NCBI GenBank assembly: GCA_029258725.1
Contig: JAPDKE010000018.1
Location: 18,824 to 82,823 of the forward strand
Reading direction: 5' to 3'
DNA: 64,000 nucleotides
Source: a bacterium
GTDB taxonomy: Bacteria; Hydrothermota; UBA3072; JAPDKE01
Of this stretch, positions 34,451 through 44,574 are shown piece by piece. Each line of letters starts with the position of its first letter. Within the stretch, counting starts at the first letter, position 1. Under the pieces are notes generated by a model, which was not told where the DNA came from, ran no database searches, and saw only the letters and a list, made by a program, of their open reading frames with translations. A program made the translations under genes and the position numbers.

Positions 34451-37087
34451 ATGTTTTTTCTTATTGCACTGCACATGAATTTTCCAGTTGAGTTGCCGAG
34501 GGCTTTTATACGGCAACCCAAAGCTACGGTAGACCAGCCAACCTATCTTGTGGTTTACATGTACCCGTTCTCTCAGCGAATGGCAAAGGGTGGATATGCA
34601 ATAATTGTGGTGAATGCACTGAAGCCCGGTGGAGAGATTGATACGCTTTACTCTGGAGGAGCACGGATTCATGTGATTGAACAGAATCCCGATAATTCAA
34701 TCTCGCCTCTTCCTGAAGTTGTTTCCATATCCAGTGGGGCTGGATTTGGAATGATAGCGGCAGGAGAAATTGAACTTGCAGGGGTATATGCCACCGATAC
34801 CGCAGGGGTGATGAAACCCAGCTTTGTGTACCCCTTCTTTGTGGATACCTCCTCCACATCCTGGAGTCCCTCCAGGCTGAAAATTGAGGGACCCACCCGC
34901 ATTAATGCCTCAGAGGAAATTCCGGGTGTTTTTGATGTTCTCCTCCTCGGGAGTGATGGACACATATATTCCAACTATCCCTTCCCCCCAGAACTTGATA
35001 CAACATCTGTCATGGTTACGGTGCTTGATGATGACAGTTCTGCATGGGTTTCCTCCATCATGGGAACCGGAACCAGTATAGTGGTCCCCATCATAGGGGG
35101 AATGGGAAATGTGCTTGTTTACGATACAGAATCGGAATCCATCCGAATAGTTGCATACGATGTGGGAACGGGATATAACCTTGCTCCCGATACATTTACA
35201 ATTGAGGTTGTACCAATGGATGAGCCAGCAACCTTTGTTCTCTATCCATTCACTGGTTACTACGGGAATGTGGGATATCCAAAGTATGCACTTGGAATGG
35301 TAATGGGAGAAAATGGACCCAATATAAATGCAACAACTCAGGAAGTCAAGTTTACCGGATATGACTTTATGGGAACGTCATCTTTCAGTGTCAGTCCATC
35401 AGACTGGACCTCGTTTATTGGTGGTGCTGTCTCAATGGTGTCCAGCGATACTGAACCGGATTCCTGCACATTTATAGAAATCTCGTTAAGAGGAACACCC
35501 GAGATATTCCCGGTACTGAGTGCGAAATACTACACCCAGGCATTTCGCGATACTGGAGAGGCTACATTCCTCAAGGTTCTTATACCATCCACAGGGGTTG
35601 TGGGAGATACAATACCTGTGGAGTTCTTTGCAGTTGATGCATGGGAGAATGTGGATACAACCTACGAGGGGTTTGCCTACCTCTTTCCAAACAACGACTC
35701 CAATAATACGGTCTCTATAATTGACTCCCTGGGAGATACCATTTCCTTTGTCCACCTTGTGAATGGAGAGGCAACAGTTTATCTTGTGGATACCGAACCC
35801 GAGACACTTGAGATGCTGTTCGGTGATGCTGAACATGCGCTTTTCTTTGCCTACCTCGGGCTCCGGAGTTTTGAGGGAATAAAGGAGATAGCATTCGTCA
35901 ATCCAGGTGACACTGCTGTTGCATGGGATGTTGATGCAGGGTCTCCTCTCATAACAGGAATAAAGTACATGGGAACCGTAAAGGCTGTGGACGATTCCGG
36001 GATGGTTGATGTTTCCTTCAATGATACTGCAATAATTCATGTTACCGGGAACTGCATTCTCTCGGATACCCTTGTACCCGTTGTTGATGGAATAGGAACC
36101 TTTACCTTCATGGACACAACAGAGGAGAATGTGTGGCTTAAAGTTGGAGGTGCAGGGCTCAATCCGGATTCCATTGAACTCAATTTCCGCTCAGAGGACG
36201 CTGGTGTGTTCACGGCAGTCGTTACGGATATGAATGAATGCCTGGTGAACGACACGGTTCACTTCCTTATCTACACCCTTACCTCAAATCTTGCGCTTGA
36301 TACCACCTTCACTGGATATGACTCCCTTGTGATTGAGGAGGGGAATCCAAATGGAAGTGTTTATGGAATAAACACTGACCTTTCCAGTATACCAATAGTT
36401 CAGGGCCTGGGAGAGGGGTACCTCTCAAGTTCGGAGATAGAGGCGGTTGAAATCAGCGCGGTGGACGAGAATGGTATGCTCTCCCCCCTGACCATGTCCC
36501 ACATTGACTTCAAGGGAGAGCTGGTATGGGAGATATTAGGAAATCATCTTATAAACATCCCGGACACCATTGTGTTTTATGTTAGGGATGCATACGGAAA
36601 TCTCCTGGATCACACCGGAGACTCGGTCTATCTCTCCATAACCGAAAAAGGAGGAAGTGAGCCTAACTCCTGGACGCTTGACCCATCTCCTGTTCCCCTT
36701 GTGAATGGGGTGGGTAAAACAGAGCTTGTTGACACAGAGCCTGAAACACTTACCGTCTCCTATTATGCTGACGAGAGCAGGTTCAAATACTCACCATGGC
36801 CTGAAGAGCTTGTCTACATGGGAAAGGGAAATGCACTCACCTGGTCTCTTTCTGTTCCTGCTATCATAACGGATAAGGGAGTGATAACCTTCTCAATCCC
36901 TGTTAAAAGAAGAGTTAAAATAAAGGTTATAGATGCTGCAGGAAGGGTTGCCCAGACACCGGTTGACAGAGTTCTTCCGCCGGGTGTGTATCAGGTGAAG
37001 ATGAAATCCGCTCCTCCAGGAGTTTATTTCATAAGGATGGAGGCGGGTAAATTCACAAAGACGGAGAAGGTGGTATGGATAAGGTAA
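34451..37087 (+). CDS. Large secreted Ig-like repeat protein with type IX-like C-terminal domain
   Basis: An 878-residue exported protein. The N-terminus has only a short hydrophobic stretch (MFFLIALHMNFP). The body contains at least four diverged units of about 60-100 residues (near residues 165, 394, 513 and 710). Each starts with a V-x-D-A/S-x-G/E-N-x-D-T type strand and ends with PLVNGVGKTELVDTEPETL-like strands, typical of invasin/Big-type Ig domains. The tail (IDAAGRVAQTP ... LPPGVYQVKM ... GVYFIRME) is the sorting domain. It is probably a surface adhesin or S-layer-like component. No enzyme motif seen. The 3' end overlaps the NifU-domain gene by 13 bp, and recA follows in the same operon. 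Confidence 0.8.
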   Translation: MFFLIALHMNFPVELPRAFIRQPKATVDQPTYLVVYMYPFSQRMAKGGYAIIVVNALKPGGEIDTLYSGGARIHVIEQNPDNSISPLPEVVSISSGAGFGMIAAGEIELAGVYATDTAGVMKPSFVYPFFVDTSSTSWSPSRLKIEGPTRINASEEIPGVFDVLLLGSDGHIYSNYPFPPELDTTSVMVTVLDDDSSAWVSSIMGTGTSIVVPIIGGMGNVLVYDTESESIRIVAYDVGTGYNLAPDTFTIEVVPMDEPATFVLYPFTGYYGNVGYPKYALGMVMGENGPNINATTQEVKFTGYDFMGTSSFSVSPSDWTSFIGGAVSMVSSDTEPDSCTFIEISLRGTPEIFPVLSAKYYTQAFRDTGEATFLKVLIPSTGVVGDTIPVEFFAVDAWENVDTTYEGFAYLFPNNDSNNTVSIIDSLGDTISFVHLVNGEATVYLVDTEPETLEMLFGDAEHALFFAYLGLRSFEGIKEIAFVNPGDTAVAWDVDAGSPLITGIKYMGTVKAVDDSGMVDVSFNDTAIIHVTGNCILSDTLVPVVDGIGTFTFMDTTEENVWLKVGGAGLNPDSIELNFRSEDAGVFTAVVTDMNECLVNDTVHFLIYTLTSNLALDTTFTGYDSLVIEEGNPNGSVYGINTDLSSIPIVQGLGEGYLSSSEIEAVEISAVDENGMLSPLTMSHIDFKGELVWEILGNHLINIPDTIVFYVRDAYGNLLDHTGDSVYLSITEKGGSEPNSWTLDPSPVPLVNGVGKTELVDTEPETLTVSYYADESRFKYSPWPEELVYMGKGNALTWSLSVPAIITDKGVITFSIPVKRRVKIKVIDAAGRVAQTPVDRVLPPGVYQVKMKSAPPGVYFIRMEAGKFTKTEKVVWIR

Positions 37088-37305
37088 AGGAAAAGGTTGA
37101 GCGTGCACTTTCAAGGATAAGGGGATACCTCCGCAGGGACGGAGGGGATATAAAACTTGTTGAGGTCACCCCTGAGGGTGTGGTGAAGGTGAGGCTCATG
37201 GGAGTTTGTGCAGGATGTCCCTACGCAATGCAGACCCTTCATGCGGTGGTTGAGAGGGAGATAAAAAAAGAGGCACCGGAGGTAAAGAGGGTAATAGCGG
37301 TATAG
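37075..37305 (+). CDS. NifU C-terminal-domain iron-sulfur scaffold protein
   Basis: A 76-residue single-domain protein matching the NifU/NfuA C-terminal domain: [17 protein letters not shown] at the N-terminus and the cluster-binding [11 protein letters not shown]. Dimers hold a [4Fe-4S] cluster at the subunit interface and pass it to client enzymes. Clients in this window could include IspH and the radical SAM protein. It overlaps the preceding surface-protein gene by 13 bp and precedes recA by 11 bp. Confidence 0.93.
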   Translation: MDKVKEKVERALSRIRGYLRRDGGDIKLVEVTPEGVVKVRLMGVCAGCPYAMQTLHAVVEREIKKEAPEVKRVIAV

Positions 37306-37316
37306 GGAGGAAAAAG

Positions 37317-38318
37317 ATGGATGAGAAGAAGAAAAAGGCACTTGAGGAGGCTTTGAGGCAGATAGAGAAGCAGTTCGGGAAGGGTGCAATAATGAAACTC
37401 GGTGGAGAGGAGGTTGTGAGGGTTGACGTGATACCCACGGGCTCCATCTCCCTTGACCATGCACTTGGAATAGGAGGGATTCCCCGTGGAAGGATAACGG
37501 AAATATTCGGTCAGGAGGCATCAGGAAAGACAACGCTTGCATTGCACATAATCGCAGAGGCACAGAAAAGAGGAGGCGTTGCAGCGTTCATAGATGCGGA
37601 GCATGCTCTTGACCCAACCTATGCCCAGGCCTTGGGTGTCCAGGTGGATGAGTTACTTATCTCCCAGCCGGATACCGGAGAACAGGCACTCGAGATAGCA
37701 GAGACCCTGGTGAGGAGTAATGCTGTTGATGTTATAGTTGTTGACTCAGTTGCAGCACTTGTCCCCAGGGCGGAGGTGAATGGAGAAATGGGTGATGCAC
37801 ACGTTGGATTGCAGGCACGCCTCATGTCCCAGGCATTGAGAAAGCTCACAGGGGTGATAAATAAATCCTCAACCTCTGCCATATTCATAAATCAGGTGAG
37901 ATTCAAGATAGGACCCACCTTCCCTGGAGCCTCTCCCACGACCACACCAGGTGGACTTGCACTCAAATTCCACACATCCGTTAGACTTGAGGTGGTGAGA
38001 ATGCATCAGATAAAAAGAGGAGATGAGGTTATAGGGGCTAGGACCAAGGTGAAGGTTGTCAAGAACAAACTTGCTCCACCCTTCAAGAAGGCAGAGTTTG
38101 ATATACTTTACGGTGAGGGAATATCCCGGGAGGGAGAGTTACTTGATCTTGGAAGTGAACTCGGGGTGGTGAAGAAGTCAGGAACATGGTATTCATATGG
38201 GGATAAAAGACTGGGCCAGGGAAGGGAGCAGGCAAGACTATATCTCAGGGAAAATCCAGAGATTGCACAGGCAATAGAAAAGGAGATAAGGGAGAAACTG
38301 GGTCTTCCCTTTCCATGA
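37317..38318 (+). CDS. recA: Recombinase A
   Basis: DNA strand-exchange protein and LexA co-protease. The 333-residue protein is complete: N-terminal helix with [15 protein letters not shown], Walker [25 protein letters not shown] (Walker B region), [16 protein letters not shown] with loop L1, and [10 protein letters not shown] with loop L2. No intein is present. The acidic C-terminal tail is very short. It starts 7 nt after GGAGG and overlaps the DUF3857 gene by 4 bp. No recX or SOS box was recognised. Confidence 0.98.
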   Translation: MDEKKKKALEEALRQIEKQFGKGAIMKLGGEEVVRVDVIPTGSISLDHALGIGGIPRGRITEIFGQEASGKTTLALHIIAEAQKRGGVAAFIDAEHALDPTYAQALGVQVDELLISQPDTGEQALEIAETLVRSNAVDVIVVDSVAALVPRAEVNGEMGDAHVGLQARLMSQALRKLTGVINKSSTSAIFINQVRFKIGPTFPGASPTTTPGGLALKFHTSVRLEVVRMHQIKRGDEVIGARTKVKVVKNKLAPPFKKAEFDILYGEGISREGELLDLGSELGVVKKSGTWYSYGDKRLGQGREQARLYLRENPEIAQAIEKEIREKLGLPFP

Positions 38319-40291
38319 TCTTTCTTCTTGCAGTAACCCTTATTCTCAGGGATGGCAAAAGGATAAACTCCCCCTCCATCCACCTGGAGGGGGAGAAAAT
38401 TTTTCTTGAAGATACGGTTCTTTCAAGAAGGGATGTGGATGAGATTGTTTTTAAAACCGGTGGAATAAGCATGGGAAAGGGAGAGAGGGACGTATCTTCT
38501 TTGCTCCGGCTCGCAGAAAAGGCGGACTCTCTATTTCCTGATGCTCCCGGGGTTGTGCTCATAGATGAGGGGAGATGGGAGTACTTCCCGGATGGCTCCC
38601 GAAAATACACCTACCACTTTGCAGGTCTTGTAAAAAAAGAGGAAAAAAGAGGCTGGAGGAGAAGGTTTTTCTGGTACGAAAAAGAGAGGGAGGCCCTGAG
38701 AGTGGAATATGCAAGGGTGATAAAGCCTGATGGGAGTGTGAGATATGCAGGGGAGATAAAGATAGCATCTCCCACAACAGGAGATGTTTTCTTTGACAGG
38801 GGAGAGATAGCATCTTTTGAATTGCCCGATGTTGATCCTGGGGATATAGTGGAATATCTCTATGTTGATTCAACCTTCAAGCCCTGGTTCCCATCCCTTT
38901 TTGAAGGAGACTGGTTCTTTGGGGGGAGGGAGCCGGTTCTTTATTCTTCTTTAACCATAAAGATTCCACCGGGTGAAACCTTAATATATGTTGCAAGGAA
39001 TGGAAAACCAGAGGTAAAAAGAAAGAGAAACGAATGGACATTCACCATGGAATGCATTCCTCCTGTGATTGAAGAACCTTCCATGCCCCCGCTTTCAGAC
39101 ATCGTTCCCTCCATAACCTTTTCAAACCTCACCTCCTGGGACCCTCTTTTTGACTGGTATGGAGAATTTCAGAAAAGAAGGCTCAGGATAACCCCCAGGA
39201 TAAAAAGAGTTGCGGATTCCCTCACCTCGGGGGTTGATGAACCCGAAAAGAAAGTAGAGATACTGTACCACTGGGTTCAGAGAAACATAAGATACATATC
39301 CATAAAGGGGGGAGCATCCTCAGGAGTATCCGGGCATCCAGCAGAGGAGACCCTGCTCAAAGGCTATGGAGATTGCACTGACAAGGCAATCCTTTTTGCT
39401 GCGCTTTTAAGGGCATGCGGGATAGAGGCATATCCGGTTTACATAAACACAAACGATGCCGGGTCCCTTGTGAGGGAAGTCCCGTCTTTTTACGGGAACC
39501 ATGCAATAGACAAGGTAAAATTTGATGGAAAGGAAATTTTTCTTGATGCAACCGGTTATTATTCAAGGTATCCATCCTTCTGGTCTGCTGACCATGGGGT
39601 ATGGGCTGTAAATGCTCTTGAGAGAAAGATAGAGTACATTCCCATTCCTCCTCCTGAAAAAAATGCAAGAATTTACACCTATTCAATGGTGCTTCATGAG
39701 GATGGAACCCTTGATGTGGAATTCCAGTCGGAATACACGGGGGATTATGAGTCATGGATAAGGGGCTTCTGGGATACAAGAAGGGAGGAGGAAAAAGAAA
39801 GGGTATTCCAGGGGATGGTGAAGGAGGTTTCCCCAAAGGCAGAACTTGTATCCTGGGAGATTGAAAATCTCAAGGACCTCTCAAAGCCCCTGAGGCTGAA
39901 AATAAGGTACCGGATAAAAGATTTTCCAGAGAAGGCAGAAAATTACTGGATTTTCAGGTTACCGGAACTTCAGGAAAGGATGGAAAAAAGAGAACTTTCC
40001 CTCACCGAAAGAAAGTATCCGCTTTTTTATGAGACTTCAGAGATGATAGTGCAGCGTGTGAAACTTATTCTTCCCCCAGGGAAGGTATCACCCCCATCAT
40101 CCATAGAACTCAAGGGAAGATATGCATTGTTTTCAGGAGAGTACAGGGTTAAAGAGGATACCCTTTATCTTGAAGCGATATGGAAGAGATGGGAAAGAGA
40201 GATTCCTCCGGAGGAGTATTCTGAATACAGAAGACAGGTTATGGAGGCAAAAAGATGGCTTGGAAAACCCGTTATACTGGAATTGCAGTAG
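38315..40291 (+). CDS. DUF3857 / transglutaminase-like secreted protein
   Basis: A 658-residue protein with a minimal N-terminal hydrophobic segment. A DUF3857 beta domain (about 90-290) is followed by a transglutaminase-like domain (about 300-430). The catalytic triad is visible: Cys in GYGDCTDKA, His in GNHAIDKVK and Asp in FLDATG. The C-terminal part is a DUF2569/3858-like beta domain. These enzymes are usually exported and may act on cell-wall or surface proteins; the substrate is unknown. It overlaps recA by 4 bp and its degenerate paralogue at 40255 by 37 bp, so the two are likely a tandem duplicate. Confidence 0.88.
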   Translation: MIFLLAVTLILRDGKRINSPSIHLEGEKIFLEDTVLSRRDVDEIVFKTGGISMGKGERDVSSLLRLAEKADSLFPDAPGVVLIDEGRWEYFPDGSRKYTYHFAGLVKKEEKRGWRRRFFWYEKEREALRVEYARVIKPDGSVRYAGEIKIASPTTGDVFFDRGEIASFELPDVDPGDIVEYLYVDSTFKPWFPSLFEGDWFFGGREPVLYSSLTIKIPPGETLIYVARNGKPEVKRKRNEWTFTMECIPPVIEEPSMPPLSDIVPSITFSNLTSWDPLFDWYGEFQKRRLRITPRIKRVADSLTSGVDEPEKKVEILYHWVQRNIRYISIKGGASSGVSGHPAEETLLKGYGDCTDKAILFAALLRACGIEAYPVYINTNDAGSLVREVPSFYGNHAIDKVKFDGKEIFLDATGYYSRYPSFWSADHGVWAVNALERKIEYIPIPPPEKNARIYTYSMVLHEDGTLDVEFQSEYTGDYESWIRGFWDTRREEEKERVFQGMVKEVSPKAELVSWEIENLKDLSKPLRLKIRYRIKDFPEKAENYWIFRLPELQERMEKRELSLTERKYPLFYETSEMIVQRVKLILPPGKVSPPSSIELKGRYALFSGEYRVKEDTLYLEAIWKRWEREIPPEEYSEYRRQVMEAKRWLGKPVILELQ

Positions 40292-42177
40292 TTTTTGTTC
40301 TTCTATCCTGCCAGCATGCGGTTTTCAGAGGCGATGTGGTTTACCTGCTGAACGAGGAGGAGTTGAGAGGGGAGGTTGTGAAGATAGATGGAAGGGTGGT
40401 GATAAGGGGGGATGAAGAAAAAAGCATTGCAAGGGATAGTGTGATTGCAATAAAACTGGGGAAGAAAAGAGAGGGATGGGAGTGGAAGGAGGTGAAGGAC
40501 ATAAAGGACCCGGTTCTTAAAAGGGCACTCCTTTCAGATTATAAACCCCCAGGGGCAGGATGGGTGAATCTCTGGGTGGAGAAGAAGCTCATTCTCAAAG
40601 AGGATTCCTCCTATGTCTATGAGGAAAGGAGGATAAGGAAAATACTGGATGAGAAGGGGACAGGGGCTGGAAATATAAAAATTTCCTACCTTGGCAGGTG
40701 TGAGAGAGCAGAAATTCTCTGGGGAAGGAGTGTGTCTGGAGGGAAAGTTTATCATCTTGAAGAGATTGCCATAGAGAGAGGAAATCCCTACGGAAACTAT
40801 CCTGGTTATGAAAACGAAAGAATTCTCAAGTTTGCCCTTCCGGAATGCAGACCAGGGAGTGTTGTGGACTATGCAGTAAGAATTGAGGGAAGATGGGATA
40901 AGAAAATTCCACTTTTTTATGCATTTACCACCGGGGACAGAGACCCCACCCTGCATGAGAGGATAGTGCTTGAAACGGATGGAGTGGAGGTTGAACTTTC
41001 AGGACCGTGGAGAAGTGAGGGTGAAAGATGGGTATGGGAGGAGGATTCATTGCCAGGGATAGTAAAGGAACCGCGTCTTCCCCCCAGACCTTATCTCTTT
41101 CCTTTTCTTTCTGTCTCGGTTCCCTCTCCCATTGAACTTGAGCCTGAAAGCATTGATTATCCGGGTAATGAACCGGATGAGATTTTCATATCCCTGATGA
41201 AAAGCCTTGAGATACTTCCCTTTCCCTCCAGCAGAACCAGCATATTTCCTCTTCCACCCCATGAGGTTCTTGAAAAAGGAAGGGGAACACGGATGGATGT
41301 TGCATTTCTTCTATATTCAATCCTGAAAACAAAAGGATATGACTGTGACATGGTCCTGGTGAGAAGCCGGGAGGAAGGTGAATCACCGGGTAAGAATATA
41401 AGAGAGTTTGATGGAGCGCTTGTGAGATGCAGGGAGAGGTGGTATGACCCGGGAGATTTTCTCAATCCTCCTGGCTGGATATCCCCGGATTATCAGGGAA
41501 CCTGGGGATATTCCCTTGGGGAGGGGAGGCTCGTGGAGATTCCCCGGGTGGAGGAGGTGATAGAAATAGAAAGGGATGTGCGGGTTGAGGGGAGGGATGC
41601 GGTGATAGAGGAAAGGATTATTCTCTCTGGAGAGGAGGGAAAGGAGTGGAGAAGGATGGCAAGGAGAAAAAAAGAGGAGGTGAAGAGGTTTGTTGAGAGA
41701 TATGTGAACTCCGTGGAGCCTGGAAGTGAACTTGTTTCGTGGAAGATCGAAAATGTTGATGAAATAACAAAGCCTCTTGAGGTAAAACTCATATACAGAA
41801 TTCCAGGATTCTTCACTCCATCGGGGCGCTTTCTTGTGTTCCATGTGCCAGGGGTTCACCCCTCCGCGCGGGATGTTGGGGCGATGGGAAGAGTAAACCC
41901 TCTTTATCTCAAAAAGACAAAAAGGGAAGCAGTGAGAGTAACACTCACCATACCACATGGATACAGGATTTCCCATCTTCCAGTTTCCCTTTCAGCAACA
42001 TCCCCTCCTTTTGAGTTTGATTTGAAGGTAATCAGGGAAAAAGACAGAATAAGGATGGAGTGGGAAAGAGTGGAGAAAGGTGGGGTGTATTCCCGGGATG
42101 TTTATCCTTCCTACCGAAAGGCGAGGCTCAGAGAGGCAGAACTTGGAGAAAAATGGATAATCCTGGAAAGGAGGTAA
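40255..42177 (+). CDS. DUF3857-type lipoprotein, transglutaminase-like paralogue lacking the catalytic cysteine
   Basis: A 640-residue protein with a lipobox (VFVLLSC, Cys19). Its layout parallels the preceding gene: a DUF3857-like domain (about 110-290) then a region aligning with the transglutaminase core. Where the active paralogue has [20 protein letters not shown], this one has GRGTRMDVAFLLYSILKTKG, so the catalytic Cys is gone. The His block is also lost (EFDGALVRC) while the Asp segment remains as YDPGDF. It is thus probably a non-catalytic partner or binding protein. The shared phrase LVSWKIENxxxxxKPLxxKxxYRI near the C-terminus confirms paralogy. Confidence 0.85.
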   Translation: MAWKTRYTGIAVVFVLLSCQHAVFRGDVVYLLNEEELRGEVVKIDGRVVIRGDEEKSIARDSVIAIKLGKKREGWEWKEVKDIKDPVLKRALLSDYKPPGAGWVNLWVEKKLILKEDSSYVYEERRIRKILDEKGTGAGNIKISYLGRCERAEILWGRSVSGGKVYHLEEIAIERGNPYGNYPGYENERILKFALPECRPGSVVDYAVRIEGRWDKKIPLFYAFTTGDRDPTLHERIVLETDGVEVELSGPWRSEGERWVWEEDSLPGIVKEPRLPPRPYLFPFLSVSVPSPIELEPESIDYPGNEPDEIFISLMKSLEILPFPSSRTSIFPLPPHEVLEKGRGTRMDVAFLLYSILKTKGYDCDMVLVRSREEGESPGKNIREFDGALVRCRERWYDPGDFLNPPGWISPDYQGTWGYSLGEGRLVEIPRVEEVIEIERDVRVEGRDAVIEERIILSGEEGKEWRRMARRKKEEVKRFVERYVNSVEPGSELVSWKIENVDEITKPLEVKLIYRIPGFFTPSGRFLVFHVPGVHPSARDVGAMGRVNPLYLKKTKREAVRVTLTIPHGYRISHLPVSLSATSPPFEFDLKVIREKDRIRMEWERVEKGGVYSRDVYPSYRKARLREAELGEKWIILERR

Positions 42178-42179
42178 AA

Positions 42180-43223
42180 ATGAAGATGCTCGTTACCGGA
42201 GGTGCTGGATTTGTTGGGTCACATGTTGCAGAGTATTTCTTAAAAAAGGGATGGGAGGTGGTGATTTATGATAATCTTTCAAGGGGAGAGCTGTTAAAAA
42301 AAGAAATAAGACATCTTGACTATAACTGGAGGTACCTTAAAGAGAACTTTGATAGGGTCACCTTTTTTAAGGAAGACATAAGAGACATGAAGCGCCTCAT
42401 GGAGGCGATGGAGGGGGTTCAGGTTATAGTCCATGCAGCAGCCCAGACTGCCGTTACAGTCTCTGTTGAGGACCCCCATCCTGACTTCACCGTGAATGCC
42501 CTGGGAACATTCAACGTGCTTGAGGCAGCAAGAAAACTCGGATTGAAACCCACGGTTATTTACTGCTCCACGAACAAGGTATACGGGGACAATGTGAATA
42601 AGATAAAGGTGATAGAGGGTGATAAGAGATACTCCTTTCCTGAGGAATATAAACTGGGAATTCCCGAGGATTTTCCGGTTGATCTCTGTGAACACACTCC
42701 CTACGGATGCTCAAAACTCACGGGGGACCTTTACATGCAGGACTATGCACATCTTTATGGATTTAAGGTTGGTGTTTTCAGGATGAGCTGCATATATGGA
42801 ACAAGACAGTTTGGGGTTGAGGACCAGGGGTGGGTTGCCCACTTTGTTATATCCACCCTGCTTGATAGACCCATAACCATCTATGGGGATGGAAAGCAGG
42901 TGAGGGATGTTCTTTATGTTGAGGACCTGGTTCGTGCGTTTGAAAAATTCATTGAGAGCGATGTTTCGCATGGGGTTTACAACACCGGAGGAGGTCCTGA
43001 TAATACCCTTTCACTTCTGGAACTGCTTGACATGCTTGAAAAACTTACCGGTAAGAGGACGGAAGTAAGATTTTCGGACTGGAGACCATCGGACCAGCGC
43101 GTTTATATATCAAGGATAGAAAAGATAAAAGAGGAACTTGGATGGGAACCCTGCATATCCCCGGAGGAGGGGGTTAAGAGGCTTGTGGAATGGGTTGAGG
43201 AGAATAAGAACCTGTTTGAGTGA
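42180..43223 (+). CDS. NAD-dependent sugar-nucleotide epimerase, CDP-paratose/CDP-tyvelose epimerase-like
   Basis: A 347-residue extended short-chain dehydrogenase. The start is ATG at 42180, 6 nt after GGAGG; a longer frame from 42060 runs through the previous gene and is rejected. The Rossmann motif is VTGGAGFVGSH, the active site is TNKVYGDN plus YGCSK (Tyr and Lys of YxxxK). The phrase RMSCIYGTRQFGVEDQGWVAHF is typical of the RfbE (CDP-paratose 2-epimerase) branch. It probably shapes a surface-glycan sugar. Neighbouring oxidoreductase and acetyltransferase genes point the same way. Confidence 0.88.
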   Translation: MKMLVTGGAGFVGSHVAEYFLKKGWEVVIYDNLSRGELLKKEIRHLDYNWRYLKENFDRVTFFKEDIRDMKRLMEAMEGVQVIVHAAAQTAVTVSVEDPHPDFTVNALGTFNVLEAARKLGLKPTVIYCSTNKVYGDNVNKIKVIEGDKRYSFPEEYKLGIPEDFPVDLCEHTPYGCSKLTGDLYMQDYAHLYGFKVGVFRMSCIYGTRQFGVEDQGWVAHFVISTLLDRPITIYGDGKQVRDVLYVEDLVRAFEKFIESDVSHGVYNTGGGPDNTLSLLELLDMLEKLTGKRTEVRFSDWRPSDQRVYISRIEKIKEELGWEPCISPEEGVKRLVEWVEENKNLFE

Positions 43224-43954
43224 TGCTTGAACTCTGTAATCTTGGAAAGAGATACGGTGCAGTATGGGCAGTGAGAAATCTCAACCTTAAATTGAAAAAA
43301 GGGGAGGTATTTTCCTTCCTTGGACCAAATGGTGCGGGTAAGACCACCACCCTGAAAATGGTCGCAGGTGTTCTTTTTCCAACAGAGGGCAAAATCCTGA
43401 TAGATGGAATAGATGTTAATGAGGAACCGGAGAAGGCAAAAAAACTGACAGGATACATTCCTGATGTTCCATTTCTCTATCCACAGCTTACCGGAAGGGA
43501 ATTCCTGCATCTTGTTGGAAGGATATACGGGATGACAAAAAAAAAGATAGAAAACAGCATAGAATACTGGAAGGAGAGGCTTGAAATAGGTGAGTGGATA
43601 GACCTTCCCTCCTCCGAATACTCTCATGGAATGAGGCAGAAGATAGTTTTTACCCAGGCACTCATGCATGAGCCTCTTCTCTTGATCATAGACGAACCAA
43701 TGGTCGGGCTTGACCCGAAAAGTGCAAGGATAGTAAAAAACATATTCAGAGAACTTGCATCAAAGGGTAAGACTGTTTTTCTCTCCACCCATACCCTTTC
43801 CGTTGCAGAGGAGGTTTCTGACAGAATAGGTATAATTGAAAAGGGAAGGCTTGTTGCTGCCGGGACCCTTGATGAATTGAGGGAGAGATATAAAAGAGAG
43901 GGAAAAAATCTTGAGGAGATATACTTAGAAATAACAGAAAGGAGTGAGGGATGA
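43223..43954 (+). CDS. ABC transporter ATP-binding protein (orphan)
   Basis: A 243-residue ATPase with Walker A GPNGAGKTTTLKM, Q-loop region, signature YSHGMRQK (a variant of LSGGQ), Walker B LLIIDEPMVGLD and switch His in STHTLS. The DELRERYKREG tail resembles the CcmA/NatA drug- or sodium-export type. No permease gene is adjacent on either side, so its membrane partner must lie elsewhere. The ATG at 43223 overlaps the epimerase stop (TGATG); a GTG one codon earlier is possible. Confidence 0.9.
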   Translation: MLELCNLGKRYGAVWAVRNLNLKLKKGEVFSFLGPNGAGKTTTLKMVAGVLFPTEGKILIDGIDVNEEPEKAKKLTGYIPDVPFLYPQLTGREFLHLVGRIYGMTKKKIENSIEYWKERLEIGEWIDLPSSEYSHGMRQKIVFTQALMHEPLLLIIDEPMVGLDPKSARIVKNIFRELASKGKTVFLSTHTLSVAEEVSDRIGIIEKGRLVAAGTLDELRERYKREGKNLEEIYLEITERSEG

Positions 43955-44574
43955 TAAGGATAGGGATTCTTGTCTCTGGAAGGGGCTCAAACATGGAGGC
44001 TATAATTGATGCATGTAAGGAAGGAAGGATAGATGGTGAGGTTGTTGTGGTTCTTTCTGACCGCCCCGATGCCCCTGCACTTGAAAAAGCAAAAAGAAAA
44101 GGAATCCCTGCAATGTATGTCCCTCCAGGAAAGAAAAGATATTCACTTGTCGGTGAGGCTGAGGAAGAATACATAAGGATACTCAGGGAGTACAGGGTTG
44201 ACCTTGTGTGTCTTGCGGGATTCATGAGGATAATAAAAAGGCGCTTCCTTTCGGAGTTTGAGGGGAGGATAATGAACATTCATCCTTCCCTTCTTCCATC
44301 ATTTCCCGGGCTTGAGGCACAGCGCCAGGCATGGGAGTATGGGGTGAGATTCTCGGGCTGTACCGTTCACTTCGTTGATGAGACAGTGGATGGAGGACCA
44401 ATAATCCTCCAGGCAGTTGTTCCTGTATTTGATGATGATACACCTGAGAGCCTTGCGGAGAGGATTTTAAAGGAGGAACACAGAATATACCCTGAGGCCA
44501 TTCAGTTGTTTGCAGAGGGAAGGTTGAGGATAGAGGGAAGGAAGGTGAAAATACTTCCAGGAGGTGAGGGATGA
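43951..44574 (+). CDS. purN: Phosphoribosylglycinamide formyltransferase
   Basis: Transfers formyl from 10-formyl-THF to GAR in purine synthesis. The 207-residue protein has VSGRGSNMEAI for phosphate binding, NIHPSLLPSFPG with the catalytic Asn-His, and GCTVHFVDETVDGGPII with the catalytic Asp. It starts ATGA-overlapping the ABC gene and ends ATGA-overlapping the oxidoreductase gene. Confidence 0.95.
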   Translation: MIRIGILVSGRGSNMEAIIDACKEGRIDGEVVVVLSDRPDAPALEKAKRKGIPAMYVPPGKKRYSLVGEAEEEYIRILREYRVDLVCLAGFMRIIKRRFLSEFEGRIMNIHPSLLPSFPGLEAQRQAWEYGVRFSGCTVHFVDETVDGGPIILQAVVPVFDDDTPESLAERILKEEHRIYPEAIQLFAEGRLRIEGRKVKILPGGEG

